Positions 35,491 to 43,856 of a stretch of DNA of 64,000 nucleotides are shown here, piece after piece (the stretch's first letter is position 1; each line of letters begins with the position of its first letter). The stretch is from K189A clade bacterium. Lineage in GTDB: Bacteria > Pseudomonadota > Gammaproteobacteria > Pseudomonadales > Azotimanducaceae. The notes under the pieces are model-generated. The model was not told the DNA's origin, searched no databases, and saw only the letters and a list, made by a program, of their open reading frames with translations. The stretch lies in contig CACMHG010000002.1 of the NCBI GenBank assembly GCA_902613475.1, forward strand, positions 29,058 through 93,057, read 5' to 3'. The position numbers and the translations under genes were made by a program.

Positions 35491-36328
35491 TGGGTTTTCT
35501 GCCGAAAATGAGGTTAGCAATAGCCAGACACAGCAGCACTGCGACAAGCAGACAAAAAGACAAAGCCACCGCAAAGGGTATGTTGAAGGTTCTCATAAAG
35601 TCAGCGATGAATACCGCGAACATCCAGTCTGAAGGTTTGCCCAGCTGCTGGGATATAACAAAGCCACCAATGTTAAGCAGGAAGGTGAGCATTGCCGTTT
35701 GGAATATAGGGCCGCGCAATGAGGGCAGCAGGATCAAAAAAAACACCGCGATTTTAGAAAACCCCATGGTGTAAGCGCTCTCTTTGAGAAATGGGTCGAG
35801 CCTGCGGATTGCCGGGAGCAGCAAAATCATGGCGATTGGCAGAGAAAAGTACACCAGCACGACGAACATGGCTGGAAAACTCGGCCACCAGGATTTATCT
35901 CCGGAGATGATGCCTGCATAACTCAACCAACCAGGAATTCCGCTGCTGTGAGAAAGCAGCAACTGCCACGCAAATGCGGTTAGAACCTCAGACAGCGCGA
36001 GGCTTGCCAGCAGCATAACAACCCAAGCGCTGCGCGCACCGTTCTTTAATTTTGCAATGGCAAGGGTCAGAGGCACCGCCATGCTTAATGTTACGACGGT
36101 AATCGCCGCCACAAGGCCAACTGTGTAGGCAATTTGAATGGCGTAGTAAGCGTCGTAAAACACCTCCTGAAAGTTAGCCAGACCATAGCTGAGTACCTCG
36201 CCGGTTAGGGGATCTGTGGTTGATACCGCAGTGGTGAACAAAAACAGCAGTGGTGCAAAAGACACAATGACGCAATAGAGCGTCAGCAGCAGATAGGAGG
36301 CTGCGATGGTTTGTTGCTGCTTATTCAC
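35477..36328 (-). CDS. ABC transporter permease (PotB type)
   Basis: A GTG start at 36328 overlaps the ATPase stop (GTGAATAA), so translation is coupled. The 283-residue product begins MNKQQQTIAASYLLLTLYC and has about six helices with the permease signature ESAYTMGFSKIAVFFLILLPSL matching the EAA loop (ExxxxxG). It forms a heterodimeric channel with the 34702-35490 protein, importing a cationic small substrate such as a polyamine, iron or betaine-like compound. Confidence 0.9.
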   Translation of the reverse strand: MNKQQQTIAASYLLLTLYCVIVSFAPLLFLFTTAVSTTDPLTGEVLSYGLANFQEVFYDAYYAIQIAYTVGLVAAITVVTLSMAVPLTLAIAKLKNGARSAWVVMLLASLALSEVLTAFAWQLLLSHSSGIPGWLSYAGIISGDKSWWPSFPAMFVVLVYFSLPIAMILLLPAIRRLDPFLKESAYTMGFSKIAVFFLILLPSLRGPIFQTAMLTFLLNIGGFVISQQLGKPSDWMFAVFIADFMRTFNIPFAVALSFCLLVAVLLCLAIANLIFGRKPIENR

Positions 36329-37367
36329 ATTGCGTGTCCGCAAAAGCGAACACCCTAGACATGTCGAGCCCAAACCGGATTGTCTCTGGGGAGTCTGACC
36401 AAAGGTTATTCAACCAGATAGTCGCCCCGTTACACCGAGCGCATATTTGTGGGAAACCGCCAGCGTCTCGATGAAATAGTACGTCGGCTTCAATCTCGCC
36501 GGAACCCACAACAGCATCTGGAGCAAAATACACCTTGTATCTGTTCGACTCGCTACCTGAAGCGAGCGTCACGTCGCTAGCAACAAGTTTGTTGGTCTCT
36601 GATTGATACAGGCAGCCATCGTTGAGATAGCAGGTGATTTCATTGCGACGCCCTACAAACTTCGCGACAAATTGCGTTTGCGGCGACACAATCAAGGTAG
36701 CAGGCGAGCCTACCTGCTCTACAGCACCAGCATTCATCACGACCACCTGATCGCTTACCGTAAATGCCTCTTCCTGATCGTGAGTTACCATGACAACGCT
36801 GATGCCTAGTTTTTTTTGAATTACGCGTATTTCAGTGCGCAACTCGTCTCTGAGTTCGGCGTCAAGCGCGGAAAATGGCTCATCCAGCAACAACAAATGG
36901 GGGTCCTGAGCTAAGGCCCTGGCAATGGCAACTCGTTGCGCCTGCCCACCTGAAATCTTGTCGATGGGCTGAGCCGCCATGTCCTCAATGTGCATCATGC
37001 GCAGTAGTTCCATAGCACGCTCTCGCATGGACGCAGTGGGCAGCTTTAAGCGCCGCAAAGGAAACATGACGTTGTCTATCACGTTCAGGTGGGGAAATAA
37101 CGCAAGAGTTTGAAAGACCATGCCGCAATCACGCTGGGCTGGCGTACTTTTGGTGATGTTCTCACCACCTCGGTGAACAGTGCCCAGAGACGGTTGCTGC
37201 AGCCCTGCTAGCACTCTGAGTAACGTTGTCTTGCCGCAGCCCGAGGGTCCTAGCAGTGACGTGAACGATCCTGGTGCAAATTCCAGATTTATGCCTCCTA
37301 CGATGGCATTCCCATCAAGTTCCACAGCAACGTCTCGGAGACTGATACCGTCGAATCCCTGAGACAT
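36321..37367 (-). CDS. ABC transporter ATP-binding protein (PotA/FbpC type)
   Basis: The 348-residue ATPase has Walker A GPSGCGKTTLLRV (residues about 38-51), signature ISGGQAQRVAIARALA (about 135-150), Walker B LLLLDEPFSALD and the switch His in VTHDQEEAF. A TOBE-type C-terminal region follows. It powers the importer with the two downstream permeases. It is transcribed divergently from the two binding-protein genes, so one regulatory region of about 130 bp lies between. Confidence 0.93.
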   Translation of the reverse strand: MSQGFDGISLRDVAVELDGNAIVGGINLEFAPGSFTSLLGPSGCGKTTLLRVLAGLQQPSLGTVHRGGENITKSTPAQRDCGMVFQTLALFPHLNVIDNVMFPLRRLKLPTASMRERAMELLRMMHIEDMAAQPIDKISGGQAQRVAIARALAQDPHLLLLDEPFSALDAELRDELRTEIRVIQKKLGISVVMVTHDQEEAFTVSDQVVVMNAGAVEQVGSPATLIVSPQTQFVAKFVGRRNEITCYLNDGCLYQSETNKLVASDVTLASGSESNRYKVYFAPDAVVGSGEIEADVLFHRDAGGFPQICARCNGATIWLNNLWSDSPETIRFGLDMSRVFAFADTQCE

Positions 37368-37501
37368 AAGCGCTTCCTAGGCAGTTTGAGGTAGTTATTT
37401 GATCGCGATTCGTTGGTCTATGCGTGTTGTTTGTGGGCACGCAACTTGCAACCGAATTTGGGCAACGAAGAAAAAAGATAGCACACATTTGGGCGCTTAC
37501 A

Positions 37502-38569
37502 ATGAAACGACGTCATTTCCTTGCAGCCGCTATAACGGCACCAACCATTAGCAGTTCAGTTTTGCACTCAGCAAGCTCTAGTGCGGCACCACTGCGGGTT
37601 TCGGCGTTTGGCGGTTTTTTCCAAGACGAATTCAAATCGAAGATTTGCCAAAAGTTCACCCAAGAAACCGGCATCCCTGTGACGACCATAAGCCAGGGAC
37701 AGGGCGACGACTGGTTATTTCCATTGGTGCGCTCGGTTAGGGGCGGCTTAGACCCCATGGACCTTACGTTCCTTGATGAAGTTGGGCTCACCAAGATCGC
37801 CAGAATGGGCAATATCGTCCAGCCCCTGCAAATGCAGGAAATGCCCGCAGCGGCTCGGTTAAGCGATCGTTATTTGTTTACTTCCGCAGACGACACGTTA
37901 GGAATCGGTGTGATGGAGTGGTATCAGAGTATTGTGATTAATCCCGAGGCAGTCACCCGCCCCCCTACGTCTTGGAGAGAAATTTTTGAAGATGATTTTT
38001 ATCGCAAAAAGATCGGACTAATCGGACTGTATGACGGGGGCATGATTGAGGTTGTCGCGAAAACCTACTTTGACGGCAATGACACGCTTACGTCGCGCGC
38101 AGGTATCCGTGAAGTGGTTGAGAAAATTGCCGAATTGAAGGAACAAGTAGGCTTTTGGTGGACTGCGGAAAGCCAGATGGAACAGGCATTGCGCAGTCAA
38201 AACGTGGTTGCTGGTTCGTTTTTTCACGATATCGCAATGCTGCTTGCGGCCGAAGACTTCCCCATCGCCTCTGTGTTCCCAGATGAAGGAAGCTTCACAG
38301 GCATCAACAAATTATGTATCCCCTACAACTCGACTAGAACAGTCGATGCTCATCGCTTCATCGATTTTTGTTCCCGCGCCGACAACCAAGCAGTGTTCGC
38401 TCGGGCAATGAAATTAGCCCCGGTGCTGCCGAATGAGGAAGTAGGCCTTTCGCCCGAAGAATTCGATTTGGTGAGTACAAAGATCCCCCCGGTAAAGCCG
38501 GCTGCAGCCGTCATGGTGGAGCAAGCAGATTACCTGCAGCGGCTTTGGCAGCGCATGATTACGCGCTGA
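37502..38569 (+). CDS. Substrate-binding protein of ABC importer, Tat-type signal (copy 1)
   Basis: The ATG at 37502 gives MKRRHFLAAAITAPTISSS, a twin-arginine-like signal (R-R-x-F-L), and 355 residues. The mature part has the PotD/extracellular-solute-binding family layout: PLRVSAFGGFFQDEFKS at the N-terminus, DLTFLDEVGLTKIARMG in the first lobe, VEWYQS/GVMEWYQSIVINPEAV, WGESQMEQ-like WTAESQMEQALRSQNVV, and the C-terminal helix. Tat export suggests folding in the cytoplasm, unusual for this family. A paralogue of about the same length follows immediately. Confidence 0.9.
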   Translation: MKRRHFLAAAITAPTISSSVLHSASSSAAPLRVSAFGGFFQDEFKSKICQKFTQETGIPVTTISQGQGDDWLFPLVRSVRGGLDPMDLTFLDEVGLTKIARMGNIVQPLQMQEMPAAARLSDRYLFTSADDTLGIGVMEWYQSIVINPEAVTRPPTSWREIFEDDFYRKKIGLIGLYDGGMIEVVAKTYFDGNDTLTSRAGIREVVEKIAELKEQVGFWWTAESQMEQALRSQNVVAGSFFHDIAMLLAAEDFPIASVFPDEGSFTGINKLCIPYNSTRTVDAHRFIDFCSRADNQAVFARAMKLAPVLPNEEVGLSPEEFDLVSTKIPPVKPAAAVMVEQADYLQRLWQRMITR

Positions 38570-38624
38570 GTTTCATGCCATTGTCTCTAACAACGACAAA
38601 CAACAACACGGGTATTCATTCGCC

Positions 38625-39716
38625 ATGAAAAGACGTTCACTCTTCGCGCTGTCAGCGGCAATTTTGCCCGCCGTCTTGCCATCTGTCGCGCCGTCTAGGG
38701 GCTATGCTGCCGCTAGTTCGTCGCAATCAGGGCCGCTTACGGTGTCAGCTTTTGGAGGCGTGTTTCAAGAGGCCTTTACCAGCTATGTTGCGAATAAATT
38801 CACTGCCGAAACCGGTATACCGATAAACGTCGTCAGCCAGAGTCTTGATGATACTTGGGTCTTTGGGATTGCCAATGCCGTCAGAAACGGCCTTGCGCCC
38901 GTCGATCTGACCATTTTGACTCGCTCCCAAATCATTCGCTTGGAAAGAATCGGTGGGATGCTTCAGCCTTTTAGCAAGGCAAGCCTGAATAACTTATCCG
39001 GGCTGCAGGACAGATACATAAACGAAGGTGATGGCGGCATCACCGGTGTTGGGACCATGGCTTGGTTTATTAATCTAGTAACTAACACCTCAGTAACCGC
39101 AGGCCGGCCGATTGATTCCTGGAGAGAAGTATTTGAGTCACCTGATTATAACGATCGCATTGGGCTGCAGGGCTTTTATAACGGCGGTCTGCTCGAGATA
39201 TTGGCAAATGTTTATCTCGACGGAAATTCATCACTAAAGACTGATGAGGGGCTTCGGGAAGTTTTTGCGCTGTTGCGCAAGATTAAACCCAGAATCAAAC
39301 TCTGGTGGACAGGCGAGAGCCAAATGGAACAGGGCCTAAGATCGGGTGATATTGTCACCGGCATGTACCCCCACGACGTGGCGCTGCTGTTGGGAGACAA
39401 GGGTTTGCCCGTGACGTCGGTGTTTCCTAAAGAGTGCGCCTTCATGGGCATTGGCTATTTCGCCTGCCCCGCAACGTCACCGCATCTGAGCAGCGCCGAG
39501 CGCTTTGTCGATTTCTGCTTAAAACCAGAGATACAGATGGAATACGCAAGAAAGATGAAGCTTTCACCGGTCTTACCGTTCAACGATCTCAGCCTTAGCC
39601 GTGCGGAGTATGAAAAGGTTTCGACGCTTGGCAAGATAGTCACCCCCGCTTCACAGGTAATGGTCGACCGGGCAAGCGACATGCAGAAAATGTGGCAACG
39701 CGCGCTGACGCGTTAG
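38625..39716 (+). CDS. Substrate-binding protein of ABC importer, Tat-type signal (copy 2)
   Basis: The 363-residue paralogue of copy 1 starts MKRRSLFALSAAILPAVLP, again a twin-arginine-like signal. It shares the blocks LTVSAFGGVFQEAFTSYVANKFTAETGIP, WWTGESQMEQGLRSGDIV, and PHDVALLLGDKGLPVTSVFP (compare FHDIAMLLAAEDFPIASVFP in copy 1). The two genes are 55 bp apart in one operon, so one transporter may accept two ligands. The shared SAFGG and ESQMEQ blocks match this binding-protein family. Confidence 0.9.
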   Translation: MKRRSLFALSAAILPAVLPSVAPSRGYAAASSSQSGPLTVSAFGGVFQEAFTSYVANKFTAETGIPINVVSQSLDDTWVFGIANAVRNGLAPVDLTILTRSQIIRLERIGGMLQPFSKASLNNLSGLQDRYINEGDGGITGVGTMAWFINLVTNTSVTAGRPIDSWREVFESPDYNDRIGLQGFYNGGLLEILANVYLDGNSSLKTDEGLREVFALLRKIKPRIKLWWTGESQMEQGLRSGDIVTGMYPHDVALLLGDKGLPVTSVFPKECAFMGIGYFACPATSPHLSSAERFVDFCLKPEIQMEYARKMKLSPVLPFNDLSLSRAEYEKVSTLGKIVTPASQVMVDRASDMQKMWQRALTR

Positions 39717-39717
39717 C

Positions 39718-40380
39718 CTAGCTTGATTCTGCGAGTTGCCAGCGAGCCGAGGCGAAATAATCCAGCAGGGCAATAGTGCCGCTCTCGCCTGTGTCTTTTT
39801 CTTGGGTTGTGAATACCCGTTCAAGTTCCAGCACACCGTCCTTATCGACATAAATCGCGGCGCCGAGTTTACCGACACAGGCGATGTGTTTAGCTTGCCG
39901 GATTTTTACCGCAGCCAGCTGATTGTCTTTCTCGGCGATGAAGGCGTGAGTGCTCGCAGAATCTGCAACCCGCAGCCACTTCTCTTCGAAGGGTAAAACT
40001 TTGTTATCGCGGGTCACTTCGCCGGCTTCCAAACAGCCGAAGTCCGTAAAGACAAAACTGCCGCAGTCCCTGCCAGTATCGCCACTAGTATCGAGCAGAT
40101 GATGAAACGTGACTCTCGGCTCCTCCCATTCAATCTGACCTGCAAACGCCCAGCCCTGCTGCGGGTCTTCATTGAACCCTATTCTTATATCGACGAACCA
40201 GGTTTTGCCCTGCAGCCATAGCACCTCAACTGAATCCTCGACCTTGGCGTCGTTGATCAGCATATGTTCACGTACCAGTCTCGCATTGGTTAGCTTTGGG
40301 CATGCCCTGGCGGAAGGAAGACCGAACACAGACACATTTGCAACAGCCTGCGGCTCTCTAGGCTGGCCGGTGTTGTTCAC
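39718..40380 (-). CDS. Conserved protein of unknown function, Hri1-like
   Basis: A GTG start at 40380 overlaps the Rieske stop TGA by 4 bp (GTGA), matching the other junctions of this operon; a TTG at 40398 is an alternative. The 220-residue protein has EDSVEVLWLQGKTWFVDIR, FAGQIEWEEPRVTFHHLLDTSG and DNKVLPFEEKWLRVAD, alternating beta strands with few helices. This recalls the Hri1-like beta-barrel family (VLWLQG...D-[IL]-R), but the match is by eye and moderate. No signal peptide is present. It is the last gene of the coupled operon and probably acts in its pathway. Confidence 0.55.
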   Translation of the reverse strand: MNNTGQPREPQAVANVSVFGLPSARACPKLTNARLVREHMLINDAKVEDSVEVLWLQGKTWFVDIRIGFNEDPQQGWAFAGQIEWEEPRVTFHHLLDTSGDTGRDCGSFVFTDFGCLEAGEVTRDNKVLPFEEKWLRVADSASTHAFIAEKDNQLAAVKIRQAKHIACVGKLGAAIYVDKDGVLELERVFTTQEKDTGESGTIALLDYFASARWQLAESS

Positions 40381-41468
40381 AGACCCATAAATCCGCAATA
40401 AGACTGCTGAAATTTGACAATGGGTTCCTCCCAGCGCTTAGCCATTGGGCCAACTGAAAAAGCACTGGAGCGGACACTCTGCTGCAGCCGTTCTACCGCG
40501 CTGCAGTCCTCTCCCATGACCTGATCTAGCTCCTTGAAACCGTTCTTGGGCACAACGCTTTCCGGCATGGCAAGGGTTCTGATTTCTACTTCGCAGGCTT
40601 CAGGGCCAGTTGGCTGCACGTTAACCGTGGCGAAAGAGGTCGGGCTTGTCAGTAAAGCGAGGTTGGGGAAAATGAGATGTGCGCCGATAAAGGCATCTTC
40701 AGCATGCAGGCCGGGGATTTCTTTAAGTCCCGGGCGTCTCCCAGCGGCATTGGAATCTTGCCCGTCACGGACATTCTCAAAGGATGTCCAGTGCGGACCA
40801 TGTTGCGTTAGCTCGCCGGTATCGTGAGCAAAGTCTTTCAAGCTGCTTGAGTGCAGGTAGTAAAGATGCAGCCAATCAATATGATTTTCGACGAAAAATT
40901 TCCAGTTAGCCTCTATTGGGTAAACGCTAACGTTAATCTCGCGCAGCCGCGATGGGCGAAACCTTGCCAGCCGTTTATCCAGTCCCGCAAACCAATGGGA
41001 TAGCGGCTGGGCATCTGGGTCTGCATGGACAAACACAAGGCCATCCCAAAGCGCAACGCTCCCTTTCAACAGTCCCCAGTCGCGAGTTTCCAGACCAGGA
41101 AATTGAGTAGTTTGCTGCGGTACATGAGTGAGCTCTCCGGTTAGGTCGTAACGCCAAGCATGATAAGGGCAAGAAATTCCCTGGACGCTCCCACATTCGG
41201 TTAGCATTTTCGCTCCCCGATGCCGGCAGACGTTATGCAGCGCATTCAGCTTGCCGTCTTTTGATCGCGTAACAAGCATTGGTTGATAGCCAACTTGCAC
41301 TACTAGGTAATCGCCTACCTCGCTGAGCTGCGCCTCTAGTCCTGCGAAGACCCATGTTTTATTGAACAAATTCTTCTGCTCAGCATCAAACCATTCCTGG
41401 GAATAATAGTGTTCCGGCTGCAGTACGTAGCCCTCTAAAGGCTGCAGACGCGTTGGTTGAGTTGTCAT
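40377..41468 (-). CDS. Rieske [2Fe-2S] ring-hydroxylating-type oxygenase alpha subunit
   Basis: The ATG at 41468 is chosen because it overlaps the upstream gene stop by 4 bp (ATGA). The 363-residue protein has the Rieske cluster motif NVCRHRGAKM...CPYHAWRYDL (C-x-H and C-x2-H, residues about 84-105). The mononuclear iron site lies in VENHIDWLHLYYLHSSSL, with Asp-x2-His-x4-His. Electrons would come from a ferredoxin/reductase not seen nearby. Related enzymes demethylate or hydroxylate quaternary amines such as glycine betaine, carnitine or stachydrine as well as aromatics. The ABC importer next door favours an imported small substrate. Confidence 0.92.
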   Translation of the reverse strand: MTTQPTRLQPLEGYVLQPEHYYSQEWFDAEQKNLFNKTWVFAGLEAQLSEVGDYLVVQVGYQPMLVTRSKDGKLNALHNVCRHRGAKMLTECGSVQGISCPYHAWRYDLTGELTHVPQQTTQFPGLETRDWGLLKGSVALWDGLVFVHADPDAQPLSHWFAGLDKRLARFRPSRLREINVSVYPIEANWKFFVENHIDWLHLYYLHSSSLKDFAHDTGELTQHGPHWTSFENVRDGQDSNAAGRRPGLKEIPGLHAEDAFIGAHLIFPNLALLTSPTSFATVNVQPTGPEACEVEIRTLAMPESVVPKNGFKELDQVMGEDCSAVERLQQSVRSSAFSVGPMAKRWEEPIVKFQQSYCGFMGL

Positions 41469-42577
41469 GTCTGAGCAGTATTTTCTAGCAGTGCCCTCTC
41501 CTCGACCGACAATCTTTTGAAGGGGCTTTCTTCTGTTACTTCGAAGTCGACGGCCAATTTTCCTTGGTCGACCAACTTCCGCAAATAGGGGAAGTTGGTG
41601 ATAGTGCGACTCCAAAGATGCTCGCCGGCCTTAAACGTTGGGTAGGCAGCCTTGGCCTCGGCGGTATCGAAGGGCGATTGCGGCTTCACTTCGCAATCAT
41701 AATCAGCGCTAAAAAAGAACGGCAAAGAAAATCTCTCGACCCCGCGATTCACTACGCGATGTTGCGTTGCCTTGAGATCGCCACCAGTCCAGGCCTCAAG
41801 GCAGTCACCCACCAATATCGTGAAACAACCTTCCACAGGAGGCGTCTCCACCCAGTGATCGTCTGCAGAAAGCAACTGTAGTCCAGGATGCGTCGCATGC
41901 AGAATAGTCAAACATTCGAAGTCCGAGTGAGCATCAATGCCGTGGTGCAAACGGTCTGCCGGTGCATCGTTTTCAAAATACTTTAGCAGGCGCAGCTGTG
42001 ATGGAGGTACAGTCACATGCGTGAGCAGCGTTCCCTGCGCCATACCAAGGCCGCATTCAAAAATGCTCAAAAGCTCTCGCCCCAAGGCGTAAACGGCATC
42101 GTAATAGCCAGTCACCTTGGATTGAAAATCTGAAAGTTCCGGCCAAATGTTTGGACCAACCAAACCGAACCCCTGGTGAGTTCGATGGTCATCTGCTGCC
42201 ACTTCAAAAGACAGGTCGAAAGATTCATAGAACACTTTGTGGTGATCACCGTCTTTCTCGAATTCACCCACCTCGGAAGTTGGCACCCAGCCGCGATGGT
42301 GTCGGCTATCGGCTATGTGGTACTGGGATTTAAAATCTACACTCTGTTGGTGAAAATCTTTGCTTGCCGCATAAACGTCGCGCAGTGCCTGAGGCGTAAC
42401 GCTATGCCCTGATACGTAGAAAAAGCCTGCAGCTTTGCAGGTCTCAATGACCCTCTGCGCGAACTGTTTTTTCTCCTGGGCATTTCCTTCTGTCCAGCTA
42501 CGCATATCAAGCACTGGCAAGGCGTTCCAGTTTTGGCCTTGAGTTGCAACATCGTCTGCCGTTAACGGTTGACTCAT
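41465..42577 (-). CDS. Isopenicillin N synthase-like Fe(II)/2OG oxygenase
   Basis: The 370-residue protein has an N-terminal non-haem dioxygenase helix region (residues 20-100, FAQRVIETCKAAGFFYVSGH), then the catalytic core with GIDAHSDFECLTILH (His-x-Asp) and the distal His and Arg in QHRVVNRGVERFSLPFF. The R-x-S pair that binds 2-oxoglutarate is visible. Its ATG overlaps the isochorismatase-gene stop by 4 bp, and its stop overlaps the Rieske start by 4 bp, so the three are produced in step. It is predicted to hydroxylate or desaturate an intermediate of this pathway. Confidence 0.92.
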   Translation of the reverse strand: MSQPLTADDVATQGQNWNALPVLDMRSWTEGNAQEKKQFAQRVIETCKAAGFFYVSGHSVTPQALRDVYAASKDFHQQSVDFKSQYHIADSRHHRGWVPTSEVGEFEKDGDHHKVFYESFDLSFEVAADDHRTHQGFGLVGPNIWPELSDFQSKVTGYYDAVYALGRELLSIFECGLGMAQGTLLTHVTVPPSQLRLLKYFENDAPADRLHHGIDAHSDFECLTILHATHPGLQLLSADDHWVETPPVEGCFTILVGDCLEAWTGGDLKATQHRVVNRGVERFSLPFFFSADYDCEVKPQSPFDTAEAKAAYPTFKAGEHLWSRTITNFPYLRKLVDQGKLAVDFEVTEESPFKRLSVEERALLENTAQT

Positions 42578-43227
42578 CGCAGAACACTCTGCGGCTCGCC
42601 GAGGCTTTCGGCTACACCCAGGTCCTCGGCTCTTTGCTGAAAGGTTTGCAGCACCTCAGCAGTGTTCCGCCGCGCCCCTGTCTGCAGATACTCCATTGCA
42701 TTTAAAGAAGCTTTGTGTGCGTCCAAAGAAGAACCCGTCACACTGTCTTCAACAACGCGGCAGAAATAGTCGTTCTGATGACCATCAACAAAAGAATAGT
42801 GCACACAAACATCTGTCAGACCGCCAATGAAAATCAGCGTGTTTGCGTGAAGCCCTTTCATGAGAAGCTCAAAGTCTGTGCCAAAGAAGCAGGAATATCG
42901 GCGTTTTTTAATGAAATAATCGTCTTCAGTCATACCAATTTCAGAGCGGATCTCGGTGCCGTGATCGCCCTCGAGCAGATGCACACCCTCGGCGCCGTCC
43001 AATTCTCTGCCGAAGTCGATAAGATCTCTGCGATGTGCTTCTTGGATAAAGACGACGGGTACATTGGCATCTCTCGCGCCTTGAATGAGTTTGGTCGCGT
43101 TAGTGACCCAGGAGCCGTCGCTTTGCATGTGGGGAATAGGGGTCACACCAGCTTGCGGAGGGTCTCCGTTTTGAATGTCTACAACTACCAAAACCGGGTT
43201 CCCTTCGATCAGGTTCCGTTGACTCAT
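42574..43227 (-). CDS. Isochorismatase-family cysteine hydrolase
   Basis: The ATG at 43227 is chosen over an upstream in-frame ATG, giving 217 residues. VLVVVDIQNGDP supplies the catalytic Asp, the FIKKRRYSCFFGTDF segment supplies the Lys, and FIGGLTDVCVHYSFVDG supplies the nucleophilic Cys, the intact Asp-Lys-Cys triad of amidohydrolases such as nicotinamidase and N-carbamoyl hydrolases. The cis-peptide after GG is in place. It is the first gene of the coupled operon and could hydrolyse an amide, carbamoyl or enol-ether bond in the imported substrate. Confidence 0.92.
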   Translation of the reverse strand: MSQRNLIEGNPVLVVVDIQNGDPPQAGVTPIPHMQSDGSWVTNATKLIQGARDANVPVVFIQEAHRRDLIDFGRELDGAEGVHLLEGDHGTEIRSEIGMTEDDYFIKKRRYSCFFGTDFELLMKGLHANTLIFIGGLTDVCVHYSFVDGHQNDYFCRVVEDSVTGSSLDAHKASLNAMEYLQTGARRNTAEVLQTFQQRAEDLGVAESLGEPQSVLR

Positions 43228-43856
43228 GCTATTTTTTTGCTCCGTAGAAATTCTTTTTTTATTTTCATGTTTAGCACTGTCGCTGACACGAAACCGCATT
43301 CCCCCGCTTCGAACTCATCCCCAGACGAAAAACAATACAACGAGTGCAACAACCCCTCAAGGCTTGAGCCAAACCTATTTGTTTTACTTTTCATCAATCC
43401 ATTGACTGACAAGCACATAAAGTTTTCGGGCAGATTCAACAAAGAGATTCTTACTTCAGGCCTTCTGAAAAAGCTCTTTTAGATCGTCATCGCCCAATAC
43501 TTTAAGTGAGCCCCCTAAATCGTCACCTTCAGCTTCTCTGAGCTACTTGTTTTATTTGTATTTGACTTGCATAGCGTAGATTCCCTCGCAGCAGAAAAAT
43601 TATCGGCAAGGGTTCCAAAACGTCTCTGAGTGAACAGGTTTTCTCGTTCTTGAACACCAAGTACTTTCGAGATGACCACAGGCAAATACAATCCACCATC
43701 ATGTGTTGCAAAAGAAGAGCCTCATTAAGTGACGTACGAGCTTGTTGTACGGCTCGAAGATTAATTTCGCAACAGATAGAGTTTAGCCGAGCGAAATAAC
43801 TAAACGGTTGGAAGGCAGATAAGGATGGCTAGCAGAAATACGCGCTCTGAACAGGC
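43228..43856. other. Intergenic region upstream of the oxygenase operon
   Basis: Six hundred bases between two minus-strand genes. It must hold the promoter of the oxygenase operon (leader at 43228-43330 is AT-rich) and the end of the aldehyde dehydrogenase gene. A short inverted repeat CGAGC/GCTCG is at 43737-43756. No gene is supported. Confidence 0.45.

Noticed and set aside
42715..43482. Plus-strand 255-residue ORF
   Set aside because: It is the shadow of the isochorismatase gene plus its leader and has no family sequence.
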